Numbered from the stretch's first letter, positions 12,507 to 24,869 are shown. The stretch: DNA of 64,000 nucleotides from Aquatica leii (GCA_035610365.1 CM069435.1:80571389-80635388); one strand, 5' to 3'. The notes: a model not told the origin generated them from the letters alone. A program made the numbers and translations.

Positions 12507-12551
12507 GAAAGAATAATAATAATAAATACTAATCTTTATTATTATTCTTTC
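12507..12551. repeat. AT-rich inverted repeat (hairpin)
   Basis: GAAAGAATAATAATAA on the left is mirrored by TTATTATTATTCTTTC on the right, with about 8 bases between the arms; one extra ATA triplet interrupts the left arm. It lies just past the 3' end of the minus-strand LINE that follows, so it may be a target feature or a decayed simple repeat. Confidence 0.55.
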
Positions 12552-12879
12552 GGTTAGATTTTTAGCAGCCTTCGCACGAAAACTCTAAGTTCTACTTCTT
12601 CAATAAATTTCAATTTCAGAGTCGGAAATATCTAACGTCTACAAGAACCGGACATTCGGATGAGGTGTATCCTCTTCGTTTCTACACATCCTATATTCAG
12701 AATTTTCTTTCACTTTTATATTAGTAAGATGTTTCATGAATGGATCCTATGTTATGAAAAGTCCGACAGCCCATCTTAGTTTGTTTTTACCTTTTAATTT
12801 TCTTTCTAGATGGTCCCGTGAAAAACATCGTCGACTGTTTTAATCCAGAAGCTGCCAACCAGTGTGAGATATGTTTTTG

Positions 12880-13400
12880 TCTTAATAAGTTTCTAATTTC
12901 CCCGATGATGGTATTATATGTTAGACCACAGCTTCCTCAAGCATTATTAGACAAATCTCAGCTCCCTTTTTTGCTAATGTCTGCTTTTTTGTTTCCTTTG
13001 TTTCATTGATGTCTTTGTGTCCATTGTAGTTGTGTTCATCTAAACGAACTAGCAAGTTTACATAATCTCTAACTGCTCTTAAGCGTGTTGTCTAAAGCTC
13101 TTAATGTTGGTTGTCTATCGGTAACAATTTGAACCCTTTTATTTTGATAGGATTTCTAAATCATTTATTAATTAAACAAATATTGCAAATAATTTTTGCT
13201 TGAAATACGGTTACTAAACAGCGCGGGTTTACGCTAAAATTGCTTCCTGATCTACTGCCAGAAATTTTTACTCCAGTACTTTGTGCAGTTTTGGAATTAG
13301 CTGTATACCAGATGATTGCTTGCTAGTTTCTCGGTTGTTATCTATCTACCTTCTTTTTGCTTGTTGGTATAAGAACCCAATAGGTTTTGTAGAAGTGGAT
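12880..13400 (-). pseudogene. LINE RNase H domain remnant
   Basis: 'YTANSKTAQSTGVKI' near 13270-13320 corresponds to the YTDGSK...GSGAG start of RNase H, with the catalytic Asp replaced by Ala. 'VTVFQAKI' near 13205-13230 matches A.VFQAEI. 'VQIVTDRQPTLRALDN' near 13085-13135 matches the SDSQAALKAL block. 'KKADTLAKKGAEI'-like text near 12955-12990 is the ADELAKKGS block. The domain removes RNA from the RNA-DNA hybrid during retrotransposition. Confidence 0.75.
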
Positions 13401-13679
13401 AATTGGACCGGTTTTGTCCGACTTCATGTTTAGCATGTAGTTTTTTTTATCCAATCATAAACCTCGGTATGGTATTCTACTCAAGCAAAGTTTCCACTTC
13501 TACCACTAAATGTAGAGGTGGGTAGCCTAGCAAAGTTTCCATTACTGCAGTGAGCGTCGTTGACTTGCATCTGTGATTCCTATACACGCAAATCTCTGTA
13601 ACCTGGTGAGTCTGTTGCGATTCTCTTCTTTTGGGTTTACTCCACTAAATTAGAGAGTCATATGCTATTGTAAGAACTA

Positions 13680-14250
13680 TTATCTTAAAATATATTCAAA
13701 TAATTATTTCTGGTTTTAGTCTCCATGCTTTACCTATCAGACTTCTACAGGTCCAAAATGCTCAACTAGCTTTGTTGATTGTTTTCTCTAAGTGATCGCC
13801 AATGGTTAATGTAGTGTCTAATGTAAGTCCTAAATATTTACTCTTAATGTTTAGTAAAAGTTTTTTCTGTGACAATTGACGTTTTTTCAAATCCCGAAGT
13901 TTTTTCTCTTTGTAAAGGTTACTATTGTTGTAATGGCAAGGTTCATCGTTACCCCTCTGCGGTACACCAGTTTTCCACTACGTTAATTTGCAAGTTTTAA
14001 ACAACTCTCCCAAACTTTCCACATCACAATATAGTGATATCATCGACTTATCCTTACGCATATATTCCATTCTAATCAAATTCTCGTAAAAGATTGTCTA
14101 CTACTAAGCTCCATGATAAAGGCGATAACAACCCTCTTTAATAGCCTTTCTAATGGAACCAAAAGGAATGCTATAAAATGCTGATTCTATATCTAAGAAA
14201 ACTCCCAGTGCAATCGCTTTTGCTTAAAAAACTTTCAATTCTGTGTGTGC
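13680..14250 (-). pseudogene. LINE reverse transcriptase remnant
   Basis: 'AIALGVFLDIESAFYSIPF' near 14165-14225 is the FLDIEGAFD motif. 'VVDNLLREF' and 'NGIYA*G*VDDI' near 14035-14095 correspond to the YADD palm motif, degraded. 'VVENWCTAEGL' near 13950-13985 matches WC...GL. 'YLGLTLDTTLTIGDHLEKT' near 13780-13840 and 'SLIGKAWRLKPEI' near 13705-13750 finish the thumb and linker. Several frame changes separate the blocks. Confidence 0.8.
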
Positions 14251-14589
14251 GCTCATGTATTTTTTTTTTCACACGATTTATCCATTTGGTAATCATATTG
14301 GGGTTGATGCAAAGATGCAGTATCCAGTGATTCGTTTTTAATATGCATATCTATTGTAGACGGTTTTCTTAGTTATATTCTTAAGCGAAGTAAACGCTTT
14401 TGTGCATAATTCCAAAGTTTATTTTCATAGCGGTTGCTTAAATAGACTGTACATTTACAACAATTTTATATTTGTACTAGTTCCATTTTCTATCAATAAA
14501 ATTTTGATAATTTATCACAAATATGTAGTATTGACTGACAATCGTCCAGTTCCTGTTCCACTTCTCCCTGTAACAATTTCAATTTAAAT

Positions 14590-14960
14590 TTTATGTACGT
14601 ATGAATGGAAAGTGATCGTTGAGTTGACATACACCGCTCTCTTATTGTATCGCCGTGTGTGCCAATCCTAATGTCGATTACTTCCGTTTTTGTATCTGTG
14701 ACAAAAGTAAGCTTCTTAAATTTACAACTTCTAGTTCATTACTAATAATAAATTCTAAAAGTACCTCACTTCTTCTGTTGTTTCCAGTGCTTCTCTAAAC
14801 TGTATGGCGTTTTGGAGTCTCAGCACCAGTTGTATTTTGTTTTGATCGCAGAACTGCAACAATTCCACAATTTCTCATGTTGGTAGTCGTTCTGATTGAT
14901 CATACAGAAGATATACCGAATCCAGTCTCATCAGTCTTACTAAGAATGAAATATTCATTC
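14590..14960 (-). pseudogene. LINE endonuclease remnant
   Basis: 'VYLLYDQSERLPT' near 14890-14935 is the YLPYDS..PPP block. 'VELLQFCDQNKIQLVL' near 14830-14880 precedes the site where DANAHH is expected. 'LLEFIISNELEVVNL' near 14725-14770 matches LLEFI.S..L...N.G. 'TEVIDIRIGTHG' near 14655-14690 is the VIDITL block before the catalytic SDH. Together these define an AP-type endonuclease. The catalytic residues themselves have mutated. Confidence 0.75.
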
Positions 14961-17829
14961 TGTACTTTACATTCATTTGTTTCGTCTTTTTCTTTTCTTT
15001 GGTTTCTTCACTATTGAATTCACCCAATACACGTTTTTCTTTTTTATTTTCTGTTATATTTATTATATATTAATTTTTTATTGACACAAGGTCAAATCTC
15101 TACGAATTTTCTTATTCTAAGTAATACTTCTGAATTTTTTTCTAATAATATTGTTTAGTATGAAACCTCCTTAGACCAGTCTCTTTATATTCTTTTTCTC
15201 CAATACCTTTTTTCATTATCCCTTATAATAATTATTTCTTGAAGTATGTCCTGAGTTATACCTCTTGTTTATAGCAGATTCTCTTCTTAATAATTCTTTT
15301 TGCCCAATCCAGTTGCAATTTTACTCAATAATCTGTGGTTGTCTATTTTTCTTCATAGAGTTATCTATTGCAATTTCTTTTTGTATTTCCTCATTATTCA
15401 GAGTCTTAAGTCGAAAACGAGTTAAGATTTCCAAATCAAATTAAAAAATATTTATTAACTACCAATACAATTTTATAATAAAAACTTGTAGTGAAATTTT
15501 TAAGCAATTTTTGTTGCTATAAAAAATAGAATTATAAGGAAAACCGACGTTGTCAATCAATAAATACTCGGTTATAACGCTAACTAAATTATTGAATTAT
15601 AATGTAAAAATTATGGATTGCCAAATTATCCCGTTATTGCAAATCTACTGTTGCTGTTGTACTCAAACTAAATCAATAGATAAAATAATACAATAAGTTA
15701 AAGACAAAAAGTTTAATTATTGATAAAGCATATCAGGAGGTAAAATCGGCACAAGCCGCACTACGTAAACGGCACAAAAGAAAATTATACAGGGGCGAAT
15801 ATTTACAATAGAACAATTAATAATGCTTTATGAATACGAACAGAATTTAATCAATTCAAAGTTTCAAAGCATTGCGCCGAACCAATAACTATTATTACTA
15901 TTTCTACATGGTCATTTGCGCAAATAAAATGCGAGAACAAAATTTATACAGGGAAGTTTCTAAAGTTTCTAGCGTCACTTGTCAGCTGGAATTCTTAGTC
16001 AAAGTTAGTGGTTTAAGTCAGCAGTCAATGTGCTAAGTTTGGTCAAAGTTCAAGAGGGATATTATTTGTAATGGCCTGTTTAGTAAGAGCGCTATTGTTA
16101 AAGCGAGCTACACTAATTACACCAAAGATAATGTCAATTAATTTTATAGAACCAGAAATATATATATATTAAGCGCGTTATTGATTTATACGCGTTTATA
16201 TACAATTCCGCGTCGGAATAAAATAAAAAATAATTTGAAAAAATAAGTGCGGTAATTTAAATGGGTTTTAAATTTATGGCTTGTACATTTGGGCGAAGAG
16301 CAAATTGATTTATGTTTGTAAAATAAATCAGCGCCATTTGATATTGTATTAGAGATACAAATAACTTGCGCAATTTCCTTGATTGTTAATTACGTGCTTT
16401 GTTTATACACCCTTCTGTAAAAATCTGGCATACATTCGGAGTATTTAAGTTAATTATCTAAATTGCAGTCACACTTTGCACTATTTATTTTTAAAGACCA
16501 CATGGCCGATGCTTTCATGTTATTATTAGTCTCCTTCCAATACAACTAATGACGTCAAATACGTATAAAAGCCGGATACTCTTACATCTCTTTGATGAGT
16601 TAATTTTAATTTTTAAATCTAAATTACCATTCGATTACAAGTTTTTGTATACTAATATTAAGTAATTTTCCAACAAAAACTTGGTGCTCATAGTAAGTTT
16701 TTGTGATGAATAATAAAAAAAAAATATGGAAAAGCCTAACATTTTTACCTTCGTTTATTATTAGCTTTGTCACGCAACTCAGTTTGATATCGATTTTTAT
16801 AACATTAAAACATGTTCCAAGTTGCTTACCACACCTTTCCCATTCGTGCTACTGCATTTTACACCATTTACTATAATAATATTTTTTCAGTTTGTTTATG
16901 AATTTAATTTTACCTTAAATGTACCCGATGTAATTTGTTTTTTTTTTGTTGTTAATGAATGATAAAGCTTTACGAAAATTGATAAGTGAAATCAGATTCG
17001 TTAATGGACTAACACTAATATACTACAGCAATAATTGAATTTAAACATGATAAAAAAACAATAGTTTTAAACTAAACGTGTATGAACACGTCAATGGAAC
17101 TTGCCAGTTATGGAAATCCTGACAATAAATTGATATAATTGAATTTGATGTCAGTCTGCGATGCAAACATAAACAAAATACAAAAATATCTTATAAAAGC
17201 ACACCCAATGTGATAATCTTTTAAAAACTATAACAAAAAAATATATTGAAAATAGTATTTTTGCATTAAGTAATTTAATTTATTGTTAGCTAACACTATT
17301 GTTTTATCTTATTAAGATTTTGTTTCCAACAATTTGTTGTTTAAAGCTATGATAACATCAGATGCTAAAAATTATTAAAAATTAAAATATTCAAGCAGTA
17401 TTAATTTAATTAAGGCAAATATGCTGCTTTGCTAATTTTAACAACGTAAATGTGGGTAGTGACAGAATAATATGTAACATTTGAAATTTCATAGTTAATA
17501 CAGCAGAACTGGAAATTTGTAATCAATGTAAATCGTTTGCGCACGATTGTACTAACCTTAATTTGATAAAACGATTTAATAAAAAAAATGTTCAAGTTTA
17601 TAAAAATTGCCATCTAGAGATTATGGAATAAGTGCTTCCTGTAGTACACTTGCCAAAAAAAGATTCTTATGCTACTGCAAAACCAATTTAAGAAAACATT
17701 AACAGTGTTAAAAAAAATGTCATTGAAGAAAAAAATATTAGAGATTTTAGATTGTGTTTGCTTTGATAAAATTTAAATTGTGCTATTAAACAAGGACATT
17801 ATATGGTAATAACGTCTTAAGATATTTGA
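14961..17829. other. AT-rich gene-free stretch
   Basis: No supportable gene. 14961-15400 may hold the decayed 5' part of the neighbouring LINE, but I cannot match it. The remainder is AT-rich, with a TA-rich run near 16155-16170, and looks like ordinary intergenic or intronic sequence. Confidence 0.45.
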
Positions 17830-19080
17830 CTCTAAGCGGCGTAGCCAAAATTGTGGTTGAGAGAAGAGATCACATTTTTTCAATTATTTAAATATGTTAA
17901 CACTCATTCAGTAATTCCTCGACATTTACAACGCGAATTTAAAGGTTTACATCGGTGTTATTGGTCGGTATTTGGTCCAATTATTTTACGGAATCGGGTA
18001 AATGGAGAAATTTATTTGGAATTTTTCCAAAACACTCTCCCAAATTTATTTCAGACTCAGACTTGTTTATGCATGATGGAACACCGCCCCATTTTAGTAT
18101 TACTGTTAGAGACTTTTTAAAACACCACTATCCAAACAGATAATATAGATGAGAAAATAATTGCCTACAAGTTTGGCCTCCACGATCACCAGACCTCAAC
18201 AAATGCGATTTCTTGCTTTGGGGAACGATAAAGAATGTGTATATTCTTCACCAGTAAAGTCTTGAGCATAATTGTGGAATCGCATTAGGATTAAATACAA
18301 CTCTATTAGAAACAATCACCATCTATATCTATATCTATATATGTATATAAAAATGTTATGTTGGTTTGTGTACGCTTCAAAAACTCAAAAAGTTCTGCCC
18401 CGATTGAGTTGAAATTTTAACTTGATATAAAATCAGCATCAAGGATTGTTTTTATCTATTTTTTGCATCAGTCACATATCTGCGACCGCGAGAAAACAGT
18501 TTTTTTAACGATCAGCTGTGTACCAGTGACCGCGCCATCTGCCATAAGCGATGAAAACACTCGCTGACAACCGAAATAATAATGACGCAGTCACATGAGA
18601 AACAATTTCGTTCCCAACTACATTGTTTATTTACAAAAAAAATTTGCATCTGATTCTGATTATTATACAATCTGAATTAAATATTCACTTAAATCAAGAA
18701 TTTTTGGTGCGATAGTGTTGTGATCGAACTGCGCCTTTCACCAAATCGTAAGTAGAGGTTATATTTTATATCAAAGATGGACAATAAAAATATTATTAAC
18801 TGACAGGCAAAATAAAAGGACTTATTATAATTCAAGTGAATTTCTAACAGAAGTGAGTGGTTATATCTTTTTTATTACATCTAACACGTGGACGTAATTA
18901 TATTATTTAGTAATTATATTATTTATTTTGGATTAACCTTACTTTTAATGTATATAAATATAATTACATTAAATGTCAACCATTCAATCACAATGTGCCA
19001 CTGCGAGGCGTGGCAGGGTACAGCTAGTTAAGAATGAATTCATGCCTGAGAGAAAACGGTGATCATATACAAAAATTTTT
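17830..19080 (+). pseudogene. Tc1/mariner (IS630)-type transposase, C-terminal half, split by a Helitron
   Basis: The DDE transposase is readable before the Helitron as 'FGPIILRNRVNGEIYLEFF', then 'LFMHDGTPPHFSITVRDFL' (17955-18135), then 'VWPPRSPDLNKCDFLLWGTI' near 18175-18235. The last block ends in a D..L..W motif. The frame then enters the Helitron at 18321/18322. After it, 'KNEFM' and, one frame over, 'CLRENGDHIQKFF' (19045-19085) give the conserved C-terminus. The N-terminal HTH region is not recognised, and I found no terminal inverted repeats. At least three frameshifts are present. Confidence 0.8.
18322..19027 (+). mobile_element. Non-autonomous Helitron, 706 bp
   Basis: The element starts with TC (TCTATATCTATATC...) and ends with CTAG. 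Just before the end is a short hairpin, TGCCAC / GTGGCA at 18996-19015 with an 8-base loop. It lies between A18321 and T19028, the A-T dinucleotide preference of Helitrons, with no target duplication. Joining the flanks restores an open transposase frame (T-I-T-I-K-N-E-F-M), which fixes both ends independently of the termini. No Rep/helicase ORF is present. The first bases are a TCTATA microsatellite, so the start could shift by a 6-base unit if the flank were also repetitive. Confidence 0.85.
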
Positions 19081-19851
19081 TATAAAATTTCTGTCTACTG
19101 TTTGTGTTGTTTAAGTTGTTTGTTTTTCTATTAAATTATTATTCCAACTTACTGACTATTTTTTGGCGTGTAGTCTCATAGGCAACTATTGAATTTACAA
19201 TGATTTTTATTAACACCGCTAAAATACGACTTTTTAGTTATTCCGGTTTTTCTTGCAATATTCTATTATATTTTAAGGGTGCATCAACATTTTTTGATGG
19301 TGGTATTACAAATGGAAACTTTAAGATATGATATTCAAAAGAATGATTATATATTTTCCGCAACTAAAAAAAATAAAAACATTTATTGGGTTTCTACTGT
19401 TTACTAGGTACATTGCTTACTACGTGGAAATTTTCGATAGTGTGCAGTTAACAGCTTGTGCACACCTCTAGTATAATTTTATACCTATTGGTAATAAATA
19501 CTAGAGAATAATTTCACCAAAAGGTGTGAATATAAACGATAACGTGACAAACGCTACTAACACAATACCCATAGATAAGATCAAAACTAGCCGAAGAAAA
19601 CCAATAGCAAGAACATTGCAAAAAGAAAAAAATAAATTATAAGAATGCTATGGAACATTAATACATAATCGTGAAGATATCATCAAACGATAAAGAAAAA
19701 ACACTATTACAACACACAACAACACTATTTAATTTTGTTTAGAAACATAGTTAACACCTGAAGCATAGAAGAATGTTAGTGTAATACTAATATATAAAAA
19801 AGGCTATAAAAAAGACTTAACAAACCACCGGCCAATTTCATTGTTATCGTA

Positions 19852-21654
19852 TATAGTGTCCCAAAATTGCAGGAAAACAATTGTAGAAGAGTTAATACGA
19901 AGCTCCTCCCTTGTAGAATTCTAAGAATTTTTGAACGGGAAAGCTAATCATCTTTATTTTTAATTCTTGTAAAAACTGTGTTTTGCATAGTTTCGAAGAA
20001 AAAAAGTTTTCTCAAATACTGATAACCGATATTCAAGTACAAGTGTAATCATAAAATTTAGTTGGCCGTAGACAAACAAACAAAACAAAAGTCGCGATTT
20101 TGACAAGAAACAAATTCATAATCGTCCCAGTTTATTGCTGACAGTAAATGTTTCCAAAAGGTAAATGTTTTCAGTTGCTTTTGTATTGTTCTTTTATTGC
20201 AAACACCTTTACTGCTTTAATTGTTATTGTGTTGCTGTTGCTGTTACTTTGGCAGTTTTCAAATTATAGGTTTTCCTTTTAGTAAACTGGCCGACATACT
20301 GTTAGTTCTTGGATTTTGTTAAAACAACTGATTCTAAAATTTATGCGTAGATCGAGAGAAGTATCCAAACCATCGGATTTTAAAAAAGTTTAAAACCAGT
20401 CAGAAATAACGTTGGTAAACCTTGGCAAGCCCATTGCCGAAGATGCTGTTCTTCAAAGAATTGATGACAATCCTGGGACCAGTACCAAAATATTGCAATG
20501 AGAGACTGGGATTCCAAAAAGCATTGTAAGTCGGAACTTTCAAGATCAATTACTTCGTCCATTCCATATCCTACTAGTGCAAAAATTATTGCCATTTCAC
20601 CACGGATCACGTTTAAATTTTTCATAAATTGTTCGGGATCGCAGAGTAGTCGACAACAGTTTCCACACTAATATTTTTTACTTTTACTGATGAGTCTTAT
20701 TTTACGCGTAGTGGCATGATGAACCTACAGAATGAGCATATTTAAGCAGATGATTTATTAAAAGTAGACACTATCAACGAGAATTTAAAATCAATGTCTC
20801 GGTTGGAATTATTGACAATTTTATATTTGGGCCGTTCTAATTGCGGGATAGCGCTAGTTACCTTTGTTTTATTTAAAAAAGTTTGCCAGAATTGGTAGAA
20901 GACTTGCCTCTTAACGAACAATTTGCTGATAGATAGATTGGTGGGGGACAAAAAGCACCCATTCAATGGGCTCCGCAGTGGGAGAGTGTTAAAAACACAA
21001 GTGTACAAGGTCCCAAATAATAGTTCCAAACAGCTGTGGAACAAAAAATGCTGTAAACGCATTACGATAAAACAACGATGTTTTAAGAAAGGTGCATTTC
21101 AATTTTTTACGTCCAATTGACTTTTGCATTAATAAAGGTGAACGTGAAGGTCACAAAAAAGTTTTGTTTTTGTGTCTACAGCCAACTAAATTTTGTATTA
21201 CAATTTTATTAAACTTGTACTAAGAATATCGGTTGTCAGTGTTCGAGAAAACTTTTGTTTTCTTTGGAACGATGCGAATCACGGAGTTTTTACAACAGTC
21301 AAAAAATAAAAATGATGAGTAAGTTTTCCCGTTGAAAAAACCGTATTACCACCCCTAAAAAAATTATTTAAAAACACGCAATGGGGTGAGGGTGGTTTTA
21401 ACCTTTCTACAATTATTTTTGAGTTTTTTTTTATGATTACTGAAAGCAAGATAATCCTCTAAAATGCACTTTTGCCAAATTTGTTATACGCATTTCCTAA
21501 CAGCGTAGAAAAATGTGATTTTTTAAGTAGACTCTGAACTTTTCTCGCAGACAAAGGGTACATTTTGGAATATACGTAAATAGGGTCCAGTCGACTTATT
21601 TTGACTTCTACAATATATGGTAGCTTTATTTTCCAGCAATTTTGGAACACCCTG
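19852..21654 (+). mobile_element. Mariner-like DNA transposon, about 1.8 kb, nested in the RTE LINE
   Basis: The left end reads TATAGTGTCCCAAAATTGC and the reverse complement of the right end CAGGGTGTTCCAAAATTGC, with flanking TA on both sides (19850-19851 and 21655-21656). Further in, 20030-20085 and 21178-21235 are inverted copies sharing ACCGATATTC and AAATTTAGTTGGC. Removing the element leaves TTG TTA TCG TAT AAA TTA, in frame with the LINE RT. A damaged transposase fills the centre on the plus strand. The left tip has lost some TIR bases. Confidence 0.85.
20400..21130 (+). pseudogene. Mariner-like transposase remnant
   Basis: The helix-turn-helix part is visible near 20440-20640: 'VLQRIDDNPGTSTKILQ', 'ETGIPKSIVSRNFQDQLL', 'RPFHILLVQKLLP'. 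This matches the 'v...i..nP..StR.ls..tgis...V.r.L....L.Py....VQ.L.p' pattern. The catalytic half follows: 'YQREFKINVSVGIIDNFIFG' near 20775-20830, 'SLPELVEDLPLNEQFADR' near 20880-20935 and 'IGGGQKAPIQWAPQ' near 20935-20980, where RWIGRGGPV.WPPRSPDL is expected. The PDL Asp and much of the HD region are lost. Confidence 0.8.
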
Positions 21655-22225
21655 TATAAATTACTAACAAAGATAACAACAACAACATTGAAAAAGACTA
21701 AACAGCTTAAAGTCAAACGTGGCATCAAACAGAGAGATACGACCACTCCTAAACTCTTCACTAGTCTCCTGGATTAGAATGGATGGCGAATACCTTAATA
21801 ATCTATGCTTTGCGGACCACATTGTCTTATTAACAGGCAATATTGAAAAGCTGGAAACCATGTTAACGGATATTTGAAAATCAGCACAAGCGGGTAAACT
21901 AAAAACAAATCTATTAAAAACAAAACTTATGTCTATAAAAAGCAAGTGTACCACCCATCCAAATCAACAACTATTTGATAGAAGTAGTAGAAAAAAATAC
22001 AACATAATTAAGACAAAAACTAACGCAAATAACAGAAATTAATCGAAAAATCAAGCTAAGATAAGTAGCATACGGGAAATTTAAAAATGTATTTAAATCT
22101 AAGAAATACCTCGAGTATCTCAAAACAAATGTATTCGACTAGTTCGTCTTACTAACGCTTACATGCGAATCTGAGACTTGATCCCTCACTGAGACGATAA
22201 TGAAGTAGATGAGAAGAGTCTATGT

Positions 22226-22440
22226 CACAACGCTCACTGATCACAACACCCACTCGAGTTTTTTTTCAATGCAACGCAATTTTTCAATTGTTGTAATATC
22301 GGCCATCTTGTTTATAACGCCACTAATAGTTTTTGGTGAGAAAAGCAACCTTGTATACAACGCCCACTCAGTCACACCGACCACCTTGATCACAACAGTT
22401 TGTTTTACTATTGGTCACAACGCCTACTTTTACTTTTGAT
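22226..22440 (+). repeat. CACAACG-motif array, copy A
   Basis: A block of degenerate units built on (TTGGT)CACAACGCCCACTTT, spaced roughly 20-40 bases. Clear units are at 22226, 22239, 22338 and 22415, with more degraded ones between. Alignable copies lie at 32029-32132 (same strand) and 33825-34026 (opposite strand). Copies A and C share the same unit order at one end, including CAACACCCAC followed by CGAG and a T run, so this is one repeat family and not chance. It abuts the 3' end of the Jockey LINE at about 22445. Confidence 0.75.
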
Positions 22441-22599
22441 CAAGGTTTTTGGTTTTTTTTAATTGAATCTACTAATACTAGTCGTAATCGACTAACTAAT
22501 AGTTTAATTTTGACCTTATCACCATAATTACTTATTTGCTTAGAAGTCACATCGGTCTTTACTTAGATTCTAATACCTTTACACTAGTTTCACGTGTTA

Positions 22600-24839
22600 C
22601 CAGATCCTCAGATCTCTATGTATGTTATCATTCCGTACATACCACGGGGCGTCCACGATATTTCTTAATACCTTATTTTGAAATGTTTGAATTATATTTA
22701 CATTGGTCGTGGTAGCACATCCCTATAGTTGTATTCCATATGTCCAGATTGGTTTTAATATTTGTTTGTATATTATTATTTTGTTATGTATCGACAATTG
22801 GGATTTTCTTCCGATAAACCAGTATATTTTCTTATATTCAATGTCCTGTTTTTTCAAGGTCAAGGTGCATCCCCAAGTACTTCGCCGTATTGCTGTACGG
22901 GATGTTGTTATTATTAATAGATATTGCGACGTACTCATGCTTGTTATTAGTAAAGTCGACATCAGCCGATTTTCCTTCTTTAATTCTAATTCTTCACTTT
23001 CTAGCCAATGAGTTTATATTGTCACTTGCTGTTTGTAGTTTTCTGGCTGTTTCCTCACCGCTGTCTCCAACTGCAAGAATTGCCGTATCATCTGCAAAAG
23101 TTGCTAGTACTGAACTCTTCAGTTCTTGGTATATCCCTGGTGTATATGAGGTAGAGAATTGGTCCTAATACACTTTCTTGCGGTACGCCTGCTTGGATCT
23201 CTTTCATAACTAAAAATTCCTTTTCTTGTTTTACCACAAACGTTCTGTCAGTTATGTAGGATTTGCAATATCCACGACTTCTTTTGGAAAGCACATCTCT
23301 AATTTGTGTATTAATCCCTCATGCCAAACTTTATCAAAAGCTTGCAGCAGTTTTTCAAACACTTTTGCTATGATTGGTAGCAAAGGTATTGGCCTGTAAG
23401 AAGATACATCATTTTCTGGTTTACTTGGTTTAAGGATCATAATTACTTGTGCCGCATTAATGAGGTTGGCAAGTTTTACGATTCCCTATTTAGGCAACTG
23501 TTTAAGTACTGATCCTGTTGTTAAATCGTAGCTCGGAGTTTTTTTCAAGCTGATATTCCGCTTAATTTCTTTGTCGACTTATCTCGGAGTTACTAATGTG
23601 ATTTTCTCTAATCGCATTTCTTCCTTATAGAGATCTATATCTTCCAGTGCTTTGTTTGGCTGAAAGGTTTTTTCCAGATGTGTTGCAAAAACTTCAGCTT
23701 TTTGATGATTGCTTTTATCCGAATTACCATCTGCTGTTCCTATTAGGGCAATATGCGCTATTGGCATTTACAGTTTTTTTGTGACTTTCTACAAAGAATA
23801 ATCTGTCACTTTATTATTTGTTAGCTCTTTTAAATAATTACTGATAGAGTCATTTTTAAGTTACCGTATTTCTCTCTTTAATCTTTGTGCAAAGTTATTT
23901 AGCTTGTTCTTATCCTGCGGTGATCTACTCTGCTGCCATTTTCTTCGTGTTTTTCATTTTTCGGCCATTAAATCTCTGATTTCTTGCGGATAGTTGTTAC
24001 CAGTGGTTTTCTTTTTAATTTCAGGCAGCCTGTTGTATTCTTTGAGAAACATTTCAGCTTCCTGGTCCAGCTGTGCTATCGTTCTTAAAGGTACGTTTAA
24101 TTGGATTCGGTTATCTAGTTTTTCTTGAAAACTTTCCCAATCAGTGTATTTGTTTGCCAGCGTTGGACTTCACTTTTTTGTAATTATAGTTTCACTTATT
24201 GTTAAAATAACCGGAAAATGATCTGAGTTTAGGTCAAAGCTTTCGTCAACATTTATATAGTTTTCTCTTTGATATAAAGAAGTCCAGCAGGTCTGGTATT
24301 TTGTTGGGATCTGTGGGCCAATAGGCTTACCTGTTGAAAAGTAGAGGCAACCCAATTCTGTTGCTGCCTCATGCCTTTCCCTTTAGTGGTAGTTGTTCTT
24401 GACCCACACCTCGAATTTTTTGTGTTATAATCGCCTCATATTATAAAGCGCTCTCCCAGGTGTCTAAGATCGTTTAACAGCATTCCTTTTTTGGTTATAT
24501 CTAGGTGGACAGTAAATGGCAGCTACTTTCAATTTCTGTCTTCCAGTTTGGTTGCTATACTGTAACCTGGTTTTTTATAGTTTGAATGCTAGTTTCTTCA
24601 TAATGAGATATATTATTTTTGATTATTACCGCGCTACCACCCCTAGCTGTATTATCCGGGTGAATAGTGTGATAACAATGATAACCTCTGAATTTTAGGT
24701 ATGATTCTCTGGTTAAATATGTCTCCGAAACAAGGCAAATGTCTATTTTTTGAGTGTCAAGAAATACTGCAAGGTTTTGTTTATGTTTCAAGATTCCGTT
24801 GGCATTCCAGGTGGCTATCCTTGTATCACTTCTATCCAT
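22600..24839 (-). pseudogene. Jockey ORF2 remnant: endonuclease and reverse transcriptase
   Basis: The gene begins with ATG at 24839, giving 'MDRSDTRIATWNANGILKHK', an intact 94-codon endonuclease start with 'ICLVSETYLTRESYLKFRGY' and 'ARGGSAVIIKNNISHYEE'. 'FDLNSDHFPVILTISE' near 24185-24240 is the SDH end. RT has 'SYRPIPLLPIIAKVFEKLLQ' (23345-23405), 'AFDKVWHEGLIHKLEMCFP' and 'IQAGVPQESVLGPILYLIYT' near 23130-23195. 'WLIGRKS'/'IYKQILKPIWTYGIQLWG' lies near 22725-22800. It decays by frameshifts; the segment between the FDKVWH block and the 'YCKSYITDRTFV' block is shortened. Confidence 0.85.
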
Positions 24840-24869
24840 TGTTTTTAGTTTCTTGACGTGAATGCAATA

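Larger units (their letters stand above)
12560..14960 (-). mobile_element. R1/LOA/I-type LINE with RNase H domain (degenerate)
   Basis: Reading the minus strand from 14960 to 12560 gives endonuclease, RT, the WGLKP linker, RNase H and the C-terminal zinc-finger region, in that order. The same arrangement, in better condition, is found at 40800-44815. The RNase H domain excludes the Jockey clade and points to the I/R1/LOA group. All parts contain stops and frameshifts; no frame longer than about 60 codons survives. Confidence 0.8.
19560..22260 (+). mobile_element. RTE-like LINE (endonuclease-RT type), split by a mariner-like element
   Basis: Left part 19560-19849 gives 'ECYGTLIHNREDIIK' and 'NVSVILIYKKGYKKDLTNH' followed by 'RPISLLS', the RT entry motif of RTE-type elements. 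The right part resumes at 21655 with 'YKLLTKI', which continues the motif (RPISLLS..YKL.TKI). Next come 'VKRGIKQRD', 'LNNLCFADHIVLLTGNIEKL' (FADD changed to FADH) and 'LKTNLLKTKLMSIKSK' near 21790-21950. A C-terminal 'VLLTLTCESET' block lies near 22140-22175. About 130 residues between the two RT motifs are missing, so it was truncated internally besides the insertion. Confidence 0.8.

Noticed and set aside
22226-22440. CRISPR-like array of CACAACG units
   Set aside because: Units are degenerate, spacing is irregular, and the context is a eukaryotic genome with transposons; it is a transposon-type repeat.
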